Below, piece by piece: positions 54,981-62,766 of a DNA stretch of 64,000 nt. The DNA is from Planctomycetota bacterium (lineage in GTDB: Bacteria > Planctomycetota > Phycisphaerae > Phycisphaerales > UBA1924). How positions within the stretch are numbered: position 1 is the stretch's first letter; the number at the start of each line of letters is the position of its first letter. The position numbers were made by a program, and so were the translations under genes. The DNA is taken from contig JAJRPN010000010.1 of the NCBI GenBank assembly GCA_024280755.1, positions 62,001 through 126,000 of the forward strand. Direction: 5' to 3'. The notes under the pieces were generated by a model. The model saw only the letters and a list, made by a program, of their open reading frames with translations, did no database searches and was not told the origin of the DNA.

Positions 54981-56041
54981 TGATCAAACCTCGCTGCAAG
55001 TCCGTAGGCGGTTGACAATCGACACCCAATCGAAGCTGCCCTCTGCTCATCATTCCCTGCTTGACCTTGTAAACATACGAGTGAATCGCAAGCCAACGGG
55101 ATGCCTAAGACTTGTGCTATGCGCTCTTCGATTGTCGAGTTCAATGCTCCGTAGCCGCTCATTCGTATTTTCCCAAACGGAGCCATTCGATATGCATGTG
55201 AAACATAGGTTAACGCGACATCGAGTTCGCTGGTGAGCTCACTGGCTAACCCGGACCACACCGCTCGGCGAATCTTGGCATAGGTCTCCGCGTATGCGTC
55301 TCCGCTCAGGTCATCGACAATGACATCGGCGGCTTCTGGCGAGAAACGATATCGTTTGGATACCAGATCCCAAACGCTCGATGCTCCGCATTCAATTCGG
55401 CGCACATAAACAACCGTTGCGCCGAGCGTCAATACCGCGAGCGAGCTATTCCATCCAATATGGAGCGATGCGTTAATCTCGTTGTCAACCTCAACTGATC
55501 TCGCCTGTGTTCCTCGGTGGATTGCTAGTTCCATCAGATCTATCCCAACCGGAATCAGCCCAGCATTTTCATACCGTTCGATCGTGTCATCGATAACCGT
55601 TCGAGAACAGGCCACTGCGAGCGACTCTTGAGTACGCCCTTTCGCAGGGAGATACCAATGCCCGAGTTCAAAATCCTCTGGGCCACACTTGCGAGCTCGC
55701 GCCACTTCCATCCGGGCGAGTTGATCGATCGGGGCGCCGCTCTCTTTGGGAGGCAACTCGATCGCATGCGAACTACACGCGCTCGTCGATGGTGCAATCG
55801 AGACATGATTCCCGACGAATCCTCTGCGACCAAGAATAGCCGCGGCCCATCGCAGCTCTTCTTCTTCTGGAAGTGAGTTGGGCGTTTGATTGGTATTGGC
55901 CACTTGACGCGGAAAAATCGCCCAGGCGAGCGTATTGATGCCTCTCGCCGATCTCGTAAGTTGAACCGCACGAAACTCGTGTGTATCAATTTCAAGCCCG
56001 ATGGCCGATAACTGCATCTTTGATTTCAGCATGCTCATCAT
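54977..56041 (-). CDS. PilM-like actin-fold assembly protein
   Basis: A 354-residue cytoplasmic protein of the actin-like ATPase family. The phosphate loop is IGLEIDTHEFRAVQL; the second half has SLHIGWNSSLAVLTLGATVVYVRRI and AEDLTFAG-like segments of the PilM/GspL fold. It links the PilN tail with the assembly ATPase. The start shares a base with the pilC stop (TAATG), with a second ATG one codon later. The order PilM-N-O-P is as in type IV pilus systems rather than GspL-M. Confidence 0.82.
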   Translation of the reverse strand: MMSMLKSKMQLSAIGLEIDTHEFRAVQLTRSARGINTLAWAIFPRQVANTNQTPNSLPEEEELRWAAAILGRRGFVGNHVSIAPSTSACSSHAIELPPKESGAPIDQLARMEVARARKCGPEDFELGHWYLPAKGRTQESLAVACSRTVIDDTIERYENAGLIPVGIDLMELAIHRGTQARSVEVDNEINASLHIGWNSSLAVLTLGATVVYVRRIECGASSVWDLVSKRYRFSPEAADVIVDDLSGDAYAETYAKIRRAVWSGLASELTSELDVALTYVSHAYRMAPFGKIRMSGYGALNSTIEERIAQVLGIPLACDSLVCLQGQAGNDEQRAASIGCRLSTAYGLAARFDQ

Positions 56042-57258
56042 TATGCTCCCGCGGTCGCAGTAAGGTCGAAGAGTGGCAAGAACATACTGATGGCGACAAA
56101 GCCAACAAGAATCCCGAGGACAATCATGATCACCGGCTCGATCAATGACGAGAGTGATTTGATCACGGTGTCATTATCTTCATCAAGATAATCCGAAACA
56201 TGTACCATCACTTCTGCAAGCCGACCGGTTTGTTCGCCGTTGCGGATCGCTTCACATGCAGACGACACCATTAAACTTCCATCTGAAAACGCTGCGCTAA
56301 TCGGCTCACCGCGTGTAACGGCTTCCTCGGCGAGCGTCATCATATTCTGGTACTTCTCATGCCCAAGCGACTCGCGTGTGAGTGCGATCGCATCAAGCAT
56401 CGGCACTTTGGCTTCGAGCAATACACCAAGCAATCTGGTGATCCGTGCGGTCATAAATGAGCGGAGAATATCGCCCACCTTTGGGAGCCGAAGCACAATG
56501 TTCCCAATCACACGCTGCCCACCTGGGCTCATGATCCACCATGAGAATCCCCAAACAGCCGCGACAATCCCAGGGATCACGCCAAACCAATAGGATCGAA
56601 CAAAGTCTGAGATCGCCATGAGCACTGCGGTTGATGCCGGCAACTCTGTATCGAGTGTCTCAAACATCCCAGCAAATCGTGGCAAGACCACACCAATCAA
56701 CAACGAAACAACAAATACACCAACGCCCATGAGCAAGATAGGGTACATCATCGCGCCGAGAACATTCGCCTTGATTTGTGCTTGTTTCCGAGTCAAAACC
56801 GCGACGCGTTGGAGCATGGTATCGAGATGGCCGGAAGATTCACCGGCTGCAACAAGCGATCTAAAAACCGCATCGAACACCTGTCGATCCCCTTCGAGAG
56901 ATCCAGAAAGCGAATCGCCCTCTTCGAGCCGGGTCCGTACTCGGCCAAGAACTTGCGCCCACAACTCGTTACTCGTTTGACGCTCGATTGACGATATCGC
57001 ATCAATCAAAGGCGTCCCCGTTGAAACCAACACCGCAAGCTCGCGAGCGAACCCGGCGATAATCTTTGATGATACCTTTGTCTTACCACTTACCGATTTC
57101 TTCTTCTTTGCCTTTGCCCCGCCGCTTCCCGAATCGATCGATGCGACAAACAAGCCCTTCTTACGAAGGATCTCGGTCGCTTCGTCTGCGCTTGATGCTT
57201 CAACCGCCCCTTCACGAAGTGAGCCAGCTTTGTCGTACGCCTGGTAGGAATAATTCAT
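56041..57258 (-). CDS. Inner-membrane platform protein PilC/GspF
   Basis: A 405-residue protein with the two GspF (T2SSF) repeats: FARELAVLVSTGTPLIDAISSIERQTSNELWAQVL for the first and MTARITRLLGVLLEAKVPMLDAIALTRESLGHEKYQNMM for the second, each followed by a membrane pair. The C-terminus ends with SSLIEPVIMIVLGILVGFVAISMFLPLFDLT. It is the polytopic platform turned by the ATPase. ATGA overlap with the ATPase gene upstream. Confidence 0.93.
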   Translation of the reverse strand: MNYSYQAYDKAGSLREGAVEASSADEATEILRKKGLFVASIDSGSGGAKAKKKKSVSGKTKVSSKIIAGFARELAVLVSTGTPLIDAISSIERQTSNELWAQVLGRVRTRLEEGDSLSGSLEGDRQVFDAVFRSLVAAGESSGHLDTMLQRVAVLTRKQAQIKANVLGAMMYPILLMGVGVFVVSLLIGVVLPRFAGMFETLDTELPASTAVLMAISDFVRSYWFGVIPGIVAAVWGFSWWIMSPGGQRVIGNIVLRLPKVGDILRSFMTARITRLLGVLLEAKVPMLDAIALTRESLGHEKYQNMMTLAEEAVTRGEPISAAFSDGSLMVSSACEAIRNGEQTGRLAEVMVHVSDYLDEDNDTVIKSLSSLIEPVIMIVLGILVGFVAISMFLPLFDLTATAGA

Positions 57259-59036
57259 GCGGCTACCCCTACTGCTTGGTCTTCATCAGCGCCCTCGTTG
57301 TCATCAACTTGCGTGACACGAATAACTTCTTCGAGACTCGTACTCTGATCAATCGCAAGTCGAACGCCTTCTTCACGCAAGGATTGCTGACCTTGCTTGT
57401 GTAACAACGCTCGCAGCGTGTGTGTCGGCGCATTGCGATAGATCAATCGACGAAGCTCAGGCGTGACTTCCATAAACTCATATATACCCATTCGCCCTTG
57501 AAAACCCGAGTCATGACAGCTTGTACAGCCAGCACCTTTTCGAAAAGCCTTGCCGCTCATATCTGGAATTCCAGCATCTTCGAGAACCATCTCGCTGGGA
57601 TAATACTTCATTGTACATGATGAACAAATGGTTCGCGCAAGCCGCTGAGCAACCACGCCGTTGATGGCCGAGCTAAGCAAGTACGGCTCGATTCCCATAT
57701 CTACAAGTCGCGCGATCGCACCGGGCGCATCATTGGTATGCAAGGTCGCCAGCACACCATGCCCAGTGAGCGCGGCCTGCACCGCAACGCCCGCGGTTTC
57801 TTGATCTCGGATCTCGCCGATCATGATGATGTCTGGATCTTGACGCAAAATCGAACGAAGCGTTCGCGCAAAGGTCAAACCGATCGCATCGTGCACTTGA
57901 ATCTGATTAATCAAATCAAGCTGATACTCAACAGGGTCTTCAACCGTCACAATGTTGTGCTCTGGGCTGCGTAGCAGATCAAGTGCAGAATAGAGCGTCG
58001 TCGTTTTTCCCGAACCTGTCGGCCCAGTAACAAGCACCATGCCGTGCGAGAGCCGGAGTGTTCGCTGAAATCCTTCGAGTGCTTCAGCACGAAACCCAAG
58101 GTCTTCCATCCGCACATGAAGGTTCTGTTTGTCGAGAATACGAATTACAAGCTTCTCGCCCAAGAGCGTCGGAATACTCGATACACGAAGGTCGATCTCT
58201 CGCCCTTCTGCCACGATCCGAACACGCCCCTCCTGAGGCAATCGTTTCTCGGCGATATCCATCTTCCCGATAATTTTGATACGCGACACGATCGCCGCGT
58301 GCATCCCCGGCGGCGGGTTCATCAAGTCTCGAAGCGAACCATCGATGCGATATCGAACGCGCGTGCCGTTCTTGTTTGGCTCGATGTGAATATCCGATGC
58401 TTTATCTTTTACCGCAGTCAGCAACGCCACATTCACAAGGTTCACGATCGGCGAACCCTCGACCATATGATCAAGGTCAGTCGTCGGGCCTTCGTCAATC
58501 TGTTCGCGTTCGACAACTTCAACATCAGATTCGGCAAGGCTCGTCAAGAACGCATCGACATCGACATCGCCGTCGGCATACTTGCGAACAAACTCGTTGA
58601 TATTGTCCTCAAGGGCTAGCACCGGATGAATCTCAAACCCGGTAAGCTCTTGCAACCGATCAATCGTCGGCAAGCTCTGAGGCTCACACATCGCAACCGT
58701 CAGCGTGTTATGTACACGAAACAGCGGGATCGCCTTGAGTCGTTCGGCTTCTTCTTCGCCGATCAACGGGAGCAAACTCGGATCCATCAACCCGTGTCGG
58801 AGCTGCACGCCTCGCACGCCCAAACACTTGGCGAGCGATTGAACGAGCGTCCCGCCAGAAATCATCCCCTGATCAACAAGCACCTCGCCGAGCATTCGCC
58901 CCGCGGTTTTCTGCTCAACAAGTGCTTTGGAAAGCTGCTCTTCGGTAATGTGACCATCTGAGATCAGCACCTCGCCGACAAGACGCGGGCGTTGTGCCAT
59001 ACGGATATGTGATTGATCGTTCTTCTTGGGAGCCAT
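57255..59036 (-). CDS. Pilus assembly/type II secretion ATPase PilB/GspE
   Basis: A 593-residue ATPase. The N-terminal MshE/T2SSE-N domain (about 15-150) contains GEVLISDGHITEEQLSKALVEQKTAGRMLGEVLVDQGMI, resembling the cyclic-di-GMP-binding MshEN fold. The catalytic core has Walker A GPTGSGKTTTLYS (338-350), the Asp box TVEDPVEYQ, Walker B IIMIGEIRDQET (403-414), and a zinc site (CSSC 471-474, CTSC 504-507). It powers pseudopilin polymerisation. Its start shares a base with the STAS gene's stop. Confidence 0.93.
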   Translation of the reverse strand: MAPKKNDQSHIRMAQRPRLVGEVLISDGHITEEQLSKALVEQKTAGRMLGEVLVDQGMISGGTLVQSLAKCLGVRGVQLRHGLMDPSLLPLIGEEEAERLKAIPLFRVHNTLTVAMCEPQSLPTIDRLQELTGFEIHPVLALEDNINEFVRKYADGDVDVDAFLTSLAESDVEVVEREQIDEGPTTDLDHMVEGSPIVNLVNVALLTAVKDKASDIHIEPNKNGTRVRYRIDGSLRDLMNPPPGMHAAIVSRIKIIGKMDIAEKRLPQEGRVRIVAEGREIDLRVSSIPTLLGEKLVIRILDKQNLHVRMEDLGFRAEALEGFQRTLRLSHGMVLVTGPTGSGKTTTLYSALDLLRSPEHNIVTVEDPVEYQLDLINQIQVHDAIGLTFARTLRSILRQDPDIIMIGEIRDQETAGVAVQAALTGHGVLATLHTNDAPGAIARLVDMGIEPYLLSSAINGVVAQRLARTICSSCTMKYYPSEMVLEDAGIPDMSGKAFRKGAGCTSCHDSGFQGRMGIYEFMEVTPELRRLIYRNAPTHTLRALLHKQGQQSLREEGVRLAIDQSTSLEEVIRVTQVDDNEGADEDQAVGVAA

Positions 59037-59374
59037 TATAAAAAGCTCCTGACCGCTGTTTGTACATCTTCAAACTGTTGAAACTTCGAAGTGATGTCAG
59101 TAATCGCCATGATCTCGCGTAGTGTATCACTGATGCCGCAGAGCTTGAGCGATTGCCCGCCCGCGCTCAGCTCGTCCGTTATGTCTACAAGTGCTTCAAG
59201 TCCGAAGGAATCGACAAAGGTCATCTCGGTAACATCCATGATAAAACGCCCGAGCGTATTGCCGAGCACTTCGAAGGATTCAGTCCGCAACTGTGTCGCA
59301 TCCTCCTCAGTGATCACCGGCCCGCTAGGCTGAATCACCGTGACCGCACCATGTCGATTCGTCTCGATACGCAT
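59036..59374 (-). CDS. STAS-domain anti-sigma factor antagonist-like protein
   Basis: A 112-residue single STAS domain of the SpoIIAA/RsbV type: VIQPSGPVITEEDATQLR, then FIMDVTEMTFVDSFGLEALVDITDEL, with the phosphorylatable Ser in FVDSFG, and SLKLCGISDTLREIMAITDIT. Such proteins are switched by a serine kinase/phosphatase pair or act in stressosomes. It is the second gene of the pilus operon, 14 nt after the histidine kinase and one base overlapping the ATPase. No RsbW-type kinase is in the window. Confidence 0.88.
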   Translation of the reverse strand: MRIETNRHGAVTVIQPSGPVITEEDATQLRTESFEVLGNTLGRFIMDVTEMTFVDSFGLEALVDITDELSAGGQSLKLCGISDTLREIMAITDITSKFQQFEDVQTAVRSFL

Positions 59375-59388
59375 CTCGTTCCTTCTCC

Positions 59389-61254
59389 CTATGCGGCTTT
59401 GGTCATCTCTTGGATGCCTGGAATCGTGAGTGTAAAGACGCTGCCTTTATCGATGTCAGATTCGACCATAACATCACCGCCGTGCAATCTGGCAATCTGG
59501 CGAGCGAGCGCGAGACCGAGACCAGAGCCGGTCACCTTGGCAATCCGTCGATCGTCCGCCCGGCAGAATCGATCAAAGATCCGTTCGTGCTGCGATTCAT
59601 CGATGCCGATTCCATTGTCGATGACTTCAAACTTGAGCGCATGATTCTCGGAGAAGTTTATCCGAACCTCAACGCGTCCACCCGATGGCGTGTATTTGAG
59701 CGCATTGCCAACCAGGTTGTGCAAGGCTTGTGCAAGCCGATCTCGGTCGGCTTGGATCGTTGGAAACTTGGGTGGCAAATCAAAGACCAACTCGATCGAT
59801 TTGTCTTTGGCCTGCGCTCGATAGTCTTCTTCGAGTTCACTAAAGAGTTGCTCGGTGCGGAGTGTATCGCGATGGATCGAGAGCGATCCCGCCTCGATCT
59901 CTGCAACACAAAGCATGTCTCCAACAATGCGTTCGAGCCGACGGGTCTCGGAGTTGATCACATTGAGCGCCTTCTCGCGGAGTTCCTCGTCCTCGCTCCC
60001 CGAGTCGATCGCTTCTTCAGCATAAAGCCGAATAGTCGTCAAAGGCGTCCGCAACTCATGGGTCGCTTGAGCAATAAATGCGTTCTGCGAATCATCCGCT
60101 AGTCGCTGTTGGGTAACATCTTCGATAAAAATCAATGCCCGAGGCACATCCTCGTCATCAACACGCGTGATCGCCACGCGAAGAACCGCGCCCTGGTTTT
60201 CAATATTCTTCACTTCGCCAAGTTCGATGATCTGACGAGATGAGCCATCATTTTCAAGCACACTCTTGATCGTTTCGATCATCAGGTCAGACTCTGGAAC
60301 CTGCTCAAAGGATGAATCAATCAACTCATCGCTCGAAACTCGTAAGAAGACACACGCGGCCCCGTTGGCATAGATCACCTGAAGATCAGATTCGACAAGC
60401 ACCACGCCCTGCGTGAGGGTATTACACGCGGCTGGCAACCCAATCGACTGGCTCCCACCCGAAGCTGCTGCCTCGACTATCTCTTGCTCCACACTCATCT
60501 GCTCAAGTTCTTCTCGCTCAGCGAGGAGTTGATTCCAAATGGATGCTTCTGGACCTAGATTCTCGCCGACCACCAAACAAGGTGTTCGACGCTCTCCAGC
60601 GGATGCCGCTTTGAGCGATTCGCCAATTGCTGCAAGCGCACCGAGCCGATTGCGGAATCGACGATACACCCAAAGCATCAAGATCAACCCGACACTCACA
60701 ATCCCGACCGATGACGCACGGATCGAATCCGACCCGATCACCTGCACAGATTTATTAACAACGAGTTTGAGCGTCATACCAGATTGCCCACCAACAAGCA
60801 AAGGCTCAAGAACAACCGTCCGTTGAGTCTGATCGTTGTGCGTGATGCTCGCGACAACATTGGGTGCAGGCTGCCAAGAATCTGGCAGCTTGTTGACAAA
60901 GCTTTGTGTGGTGTTTGAAGAAGCGATCACACCAAGATCTGGCACGCTCACTTCACACTCTTCAACCATCCCAGATGCCGCGGCGTCATGAAAAAGCCTA
61001 CGCAATCCTGGTAAGTCCCCATCGCTCAACCGGAGTTCTGCTTGCGAAGCGATCAACTCACTAATTTGACGGATTTGATCTTCACTCTGCGAAACGATTG
61101 AATCATCAATTGTCCGCGCAGAGATCCACACAACGCCGCCGACAGCGAACGCGAGAATCGCGATGAAGGCCATCCCTGTCGTGGCGACAAGCGACTCGCC
61201 ACGCACAAAGTATTGACGGATATCAAATCGGTTTTGAGCTTTGGGTACATTCAT
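59389..61254 (-). CDS. Membrane sensor histidine kinase
   Basis: A 621-residue kinase. Two membrane segments (about 22-46 and 183-200) flank a periplasmic sensor of about 135 residues. A PAS-like domain (about 278-385, with VLVESDLQVIYANGAACVFLRVSS) precedes HisKA, with phosphorylated His399 in QATHELRTPL, and HATPase_c with N-box NLVGNALKYT (513-522), DNGIGID (546-552) and GSGLGLALAR (576-585). It heads the pilus/secretion operon. No response regulator is adjacent; the CheY at 47637 is a possible partner, on the other strand. Confidence 0.93.
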   Translation of the reverse strand: MNVPKAQNRFDIRQYFVRGESLVATTGMAFIAILAFAVGGVVWISARTIDDSIVSQSEDQIRQISELIASQAELRLSDGDLPGLRRLFHDAAASGMVEECEVSVPDLGVIASSNTTQSFVNKLPDSWQPAPNVVASITHNDQTQRTVVLEPLLVGGQSGMTLKLVVNKSVQVIGSDSIRASSVGIVSVGLILMLWVYRRFRNRLGALAAIGESLKAASAGERRTPCLVVGENLGPEASIWNQLLAEREELEQMSVEQEIVEAAASGGSQSIGLPAACNTLTQGVVLVESDLQVIYANGAACVFLRVSSDELIDSSFEQVPESDLMIETIKSVLENDGSSRQIIELGEVKNIENQGAVLRVAITRVDDEDVPRALIFIEDVTQQRLADDSQNAFIAQATHELRTPLTTIRLYAEEAIDSGSEDEELREKALNVINSETRRLERIVGDMLCVAEIEAGSLSIHRDTLRTEQLFSELEEDYRAQAKDKSIELVFDLPPKFPTIQADRDRLAQALHNLVGNALKYTPSGGRVEVRINFSENHALKFEVIDNGIGIDESQHERIFDRFCRADDRRIAKVTGSGLGLALARQIARLHGGDVMVESDIDKGSVFTLTIPGIQEMTKAA

Positions 61255-61444
61255 AGACAGGTTCCATCTGGCGAATCACCACCAGTACCTGTCCGATATC
61301 GACCAATTCTTGGGTCACTTCAACCCAAACCCTCCACCTTACCCCCCCAGAAGCGTTCTCGGACCAAACACCCCCGAATTGGGTGATTTGTACCCATACT
61401 CCACAAAGAACGGAAAAGAAACAATGAGCATCACGCTTCAAAAC

Positions 61445-61476
61445 GAAAAAACCCTCTCTACGCTGTAGAAAGGGTT
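61445..61476 (-). terminator. Rho-independent terminator of the tRNA cluster
   Basis: A 12-bp stem with one G-T pair (61450-61461 with 61465-61476, loop of three), followed on the minus strand by TTTTT. It lies 13 nt past the end of tRNA-Tyr. Confidence 0.85.
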
Positions 61477-61488
61477 ATTTCATGCGAA

Positions 61489-61571
61489 TGGGCGCGGGTG
61501 GATTCGAACCACCGAATGCTAACGCAAGAGGATTTACAATCCCCGCCCTTTGGCCACTTGGATACACGCCC
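61489..61571 (-). tRNA. tRNA-Tyr (anticodon GTA)
   Basis: An 83-nt class II tRNA. Acceptor stem GGGCGTG/CGCGCCC (one G-T pair), anticodon stem GGGGA/TCCTC with loop TTGTAAA, long variable arm, T-arm GGTGG-TTCGAAT-CCACC, discriminator A. CCA is not encoded. It is third in a minus-strand cluster Val-Thr-Tyr. Confidence 0.95.
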
Positions 61572-61619
61572 GAGTGTTTGTCGACGACTCGCTGTTTTAA
61601 GGGCTAAAACAGCGAGCAA

Positions 61620-61692
61620 AGCCACCTCTCGGACTCAAACCGAGGACCTGCAGATTACAAATCAGCTGCTCTATCAACTGAGCTAAGGTGGC
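61620..61692 (-). tRNA. tRNA-Thr (anticodon TGT)
   Basis: A 73-nt tRNA. Acceptor stem GCCACCT/AGGTGGC, D-arm GCTC...GAGC, anticodon loop TTTGTAA, T-arm CTCGG-TTTGAGT-CCGAG, discriminator T. The anticodon stem GCTGA/TCTGC has one T-T mismatch in the middle. CCA is not encoded. Confidence 0.93.
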
Positions 61693-61774
61693 GTGATCAG
61701 ATGTCGTTCTTGACTCAGATCGAACCTGAGTCGAAGAACAACGGCCCCGCCAAAGCGAGACCGTGATTATCAAA

Positions 61775-61848
61775 TGGGCTATACAGGGCTCGAACCTGTG
61801 ACCCCCAGTGTGTCATACTGGTGCGCTAGCCAACTGCGCCAATAGCCC
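61775..61848 (-). tRNA. tRNA-Val (anticodon GAC)
   Basis: A 74-nt tRNA. Acceptor GGGCTAT/ATAGCCC, D-arm GCGC...GCGC, anticodon stem CCAGT/ACTGG with loop ATGACAC, T-arm ACAGG-TTCGAGC-CCTGT, discriminator A. It is the first gene of the cluster. Confidence 0.95.
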
Positions 61849-61895
61849 AAAGCGGGCTGATTGTATCCGCCTCGCTTGAAAATGCAAACTCTACA

Positions 61896-61936
61896 CGCTG
61901 AGGGAATGACAAATCTCACAATGATTGTCCTCAGCG
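61896..61936 (-). terminator. Candidate terminator of the OmpA-like lipoprotein gene
   Basis: An 8-bp perfect stem CGCTGAGG (61896-61903) with CCTCAGCG (61929-61936) and a 25-nt loop, 26 nt past the stop. It is followed on the minus strand by a modest T-rich stretch, not a clean run. It would separate the lipoprotein gene from the tRNA cluster. Confidence 0.35.
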
Positions 61937-61961
61937 AGTCCAGATCTCAGTTATCTGCCTG

Positions 61962-62657
61962 TTAATTGCTCAGGATGATGATCTCGACCCGGCGTGATTC
62001 CTTCTTTGTCCCCTTGGCGTTTGAAGGCCCAAAGGCTGCGGAATAGATCCGGTCGTTATCAATACCCTTGCTCACAAGATAAGTTTCGACAGATAACGCA
62101 CGGGCGGCACTGAGAAACTCATTGGTCCCCCATTTTTTCTTGGTTTTAACCAGTTTGTCCGAATCGGTGTATCCTTCGATGCGAACGGTGTTGCCGCTAT
62201 AGGTTGTATTGATCACCTGAGCAATCCCATCGAGGGTTGCCTTGGCTTGTTTGCGGAGTTTCTCGGAACCCGAGTTGAACAGCACATCGCCAGGGACACG
62301 AACGACGATCGCGCCGCCATTGCGCATCCCGACTTGCACATCGGTAATTCCTTCAAATCCTGTCACTGGGCGGGCATTTGCCGCAGCCTCCGCAGCGGCG
62401 GCTGCGGCTTTGGCATCACTCAGATCAGATTGAAGCCTTTGGACATCTGAGCGGAGTTGATCGTTCTGTGATTGGAACGCATTGTTGCCCTCGCTCGATT
62501 GGCGCGAGGTTTCTTGCAAGCCTGCGATGCGCTCGCGGAGTTGGGTGTTCTCGTCAATTGCTGCATCGTAGTCGCGTTGCGAGACGGTATTGCACCCGCC
62601 AAGTACGGCTAAGCCCAAGCTGCCCAATGCGATCAGAAATAGTTTCGGCGTGTTCAT
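61962..62657 (-). CDS. OmpA-like (Pal-type) peptidoglycan-associated lipoprotein
   Basis: A 231-residue lipoprotein. Signal peptide with lipobox LAVLGGCN (lipidated Cys about 22). Residues 25-90 form a coiled coil (ENTQLRERIAGLQETSRQSSEGNNAFQSQNDQLRSDVQRLQSDLSDAKAAAAAA). Residues 110-231 are the OmpA domain: VRIEGYTDSDKLVKTKKKWGTNEFLSAARALSVETYLVSKGIDNDRIYSAAFGPSNAKG, which binds diaminopimelate-type peptidoglycan. GGAGG lies 7 nt before the ATG at 62657. It is downstream of the prepilin peptidase with a 109-nt gap. Confidence 0.9.
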   Translation of the reverse strand: MNTPKLFLIALGSLGLAVLGGCNTVSQRDYDAAIDENTQLRERIAGLQETSRQSSEGNNAFQSQNDQLRSDVQRLQSDLSDAKAAAAAAEAAANARPVTGFEGITDVQVGMRNGGAIVVRVPGDVLFNSGSEKLRKQAKATLDGIAQVINTTYSGNTVRIEGYTDSDKLVKTKKKWGTNEFLSAARALSVETYLVSKGIDNDRIYSAAFGPSNAKGTKKESRRVEIIILSN

Positions 62658-62766
62658 CCATGCACCTCCCGGTATTGTGTTGTTCTCGTTCATCTACAGT
62701 CTATCCGGTTCCACCACCGGCGTGGGCAACGCGCCCAACAGAATCAGTCATCCTCGATCTTCAACG

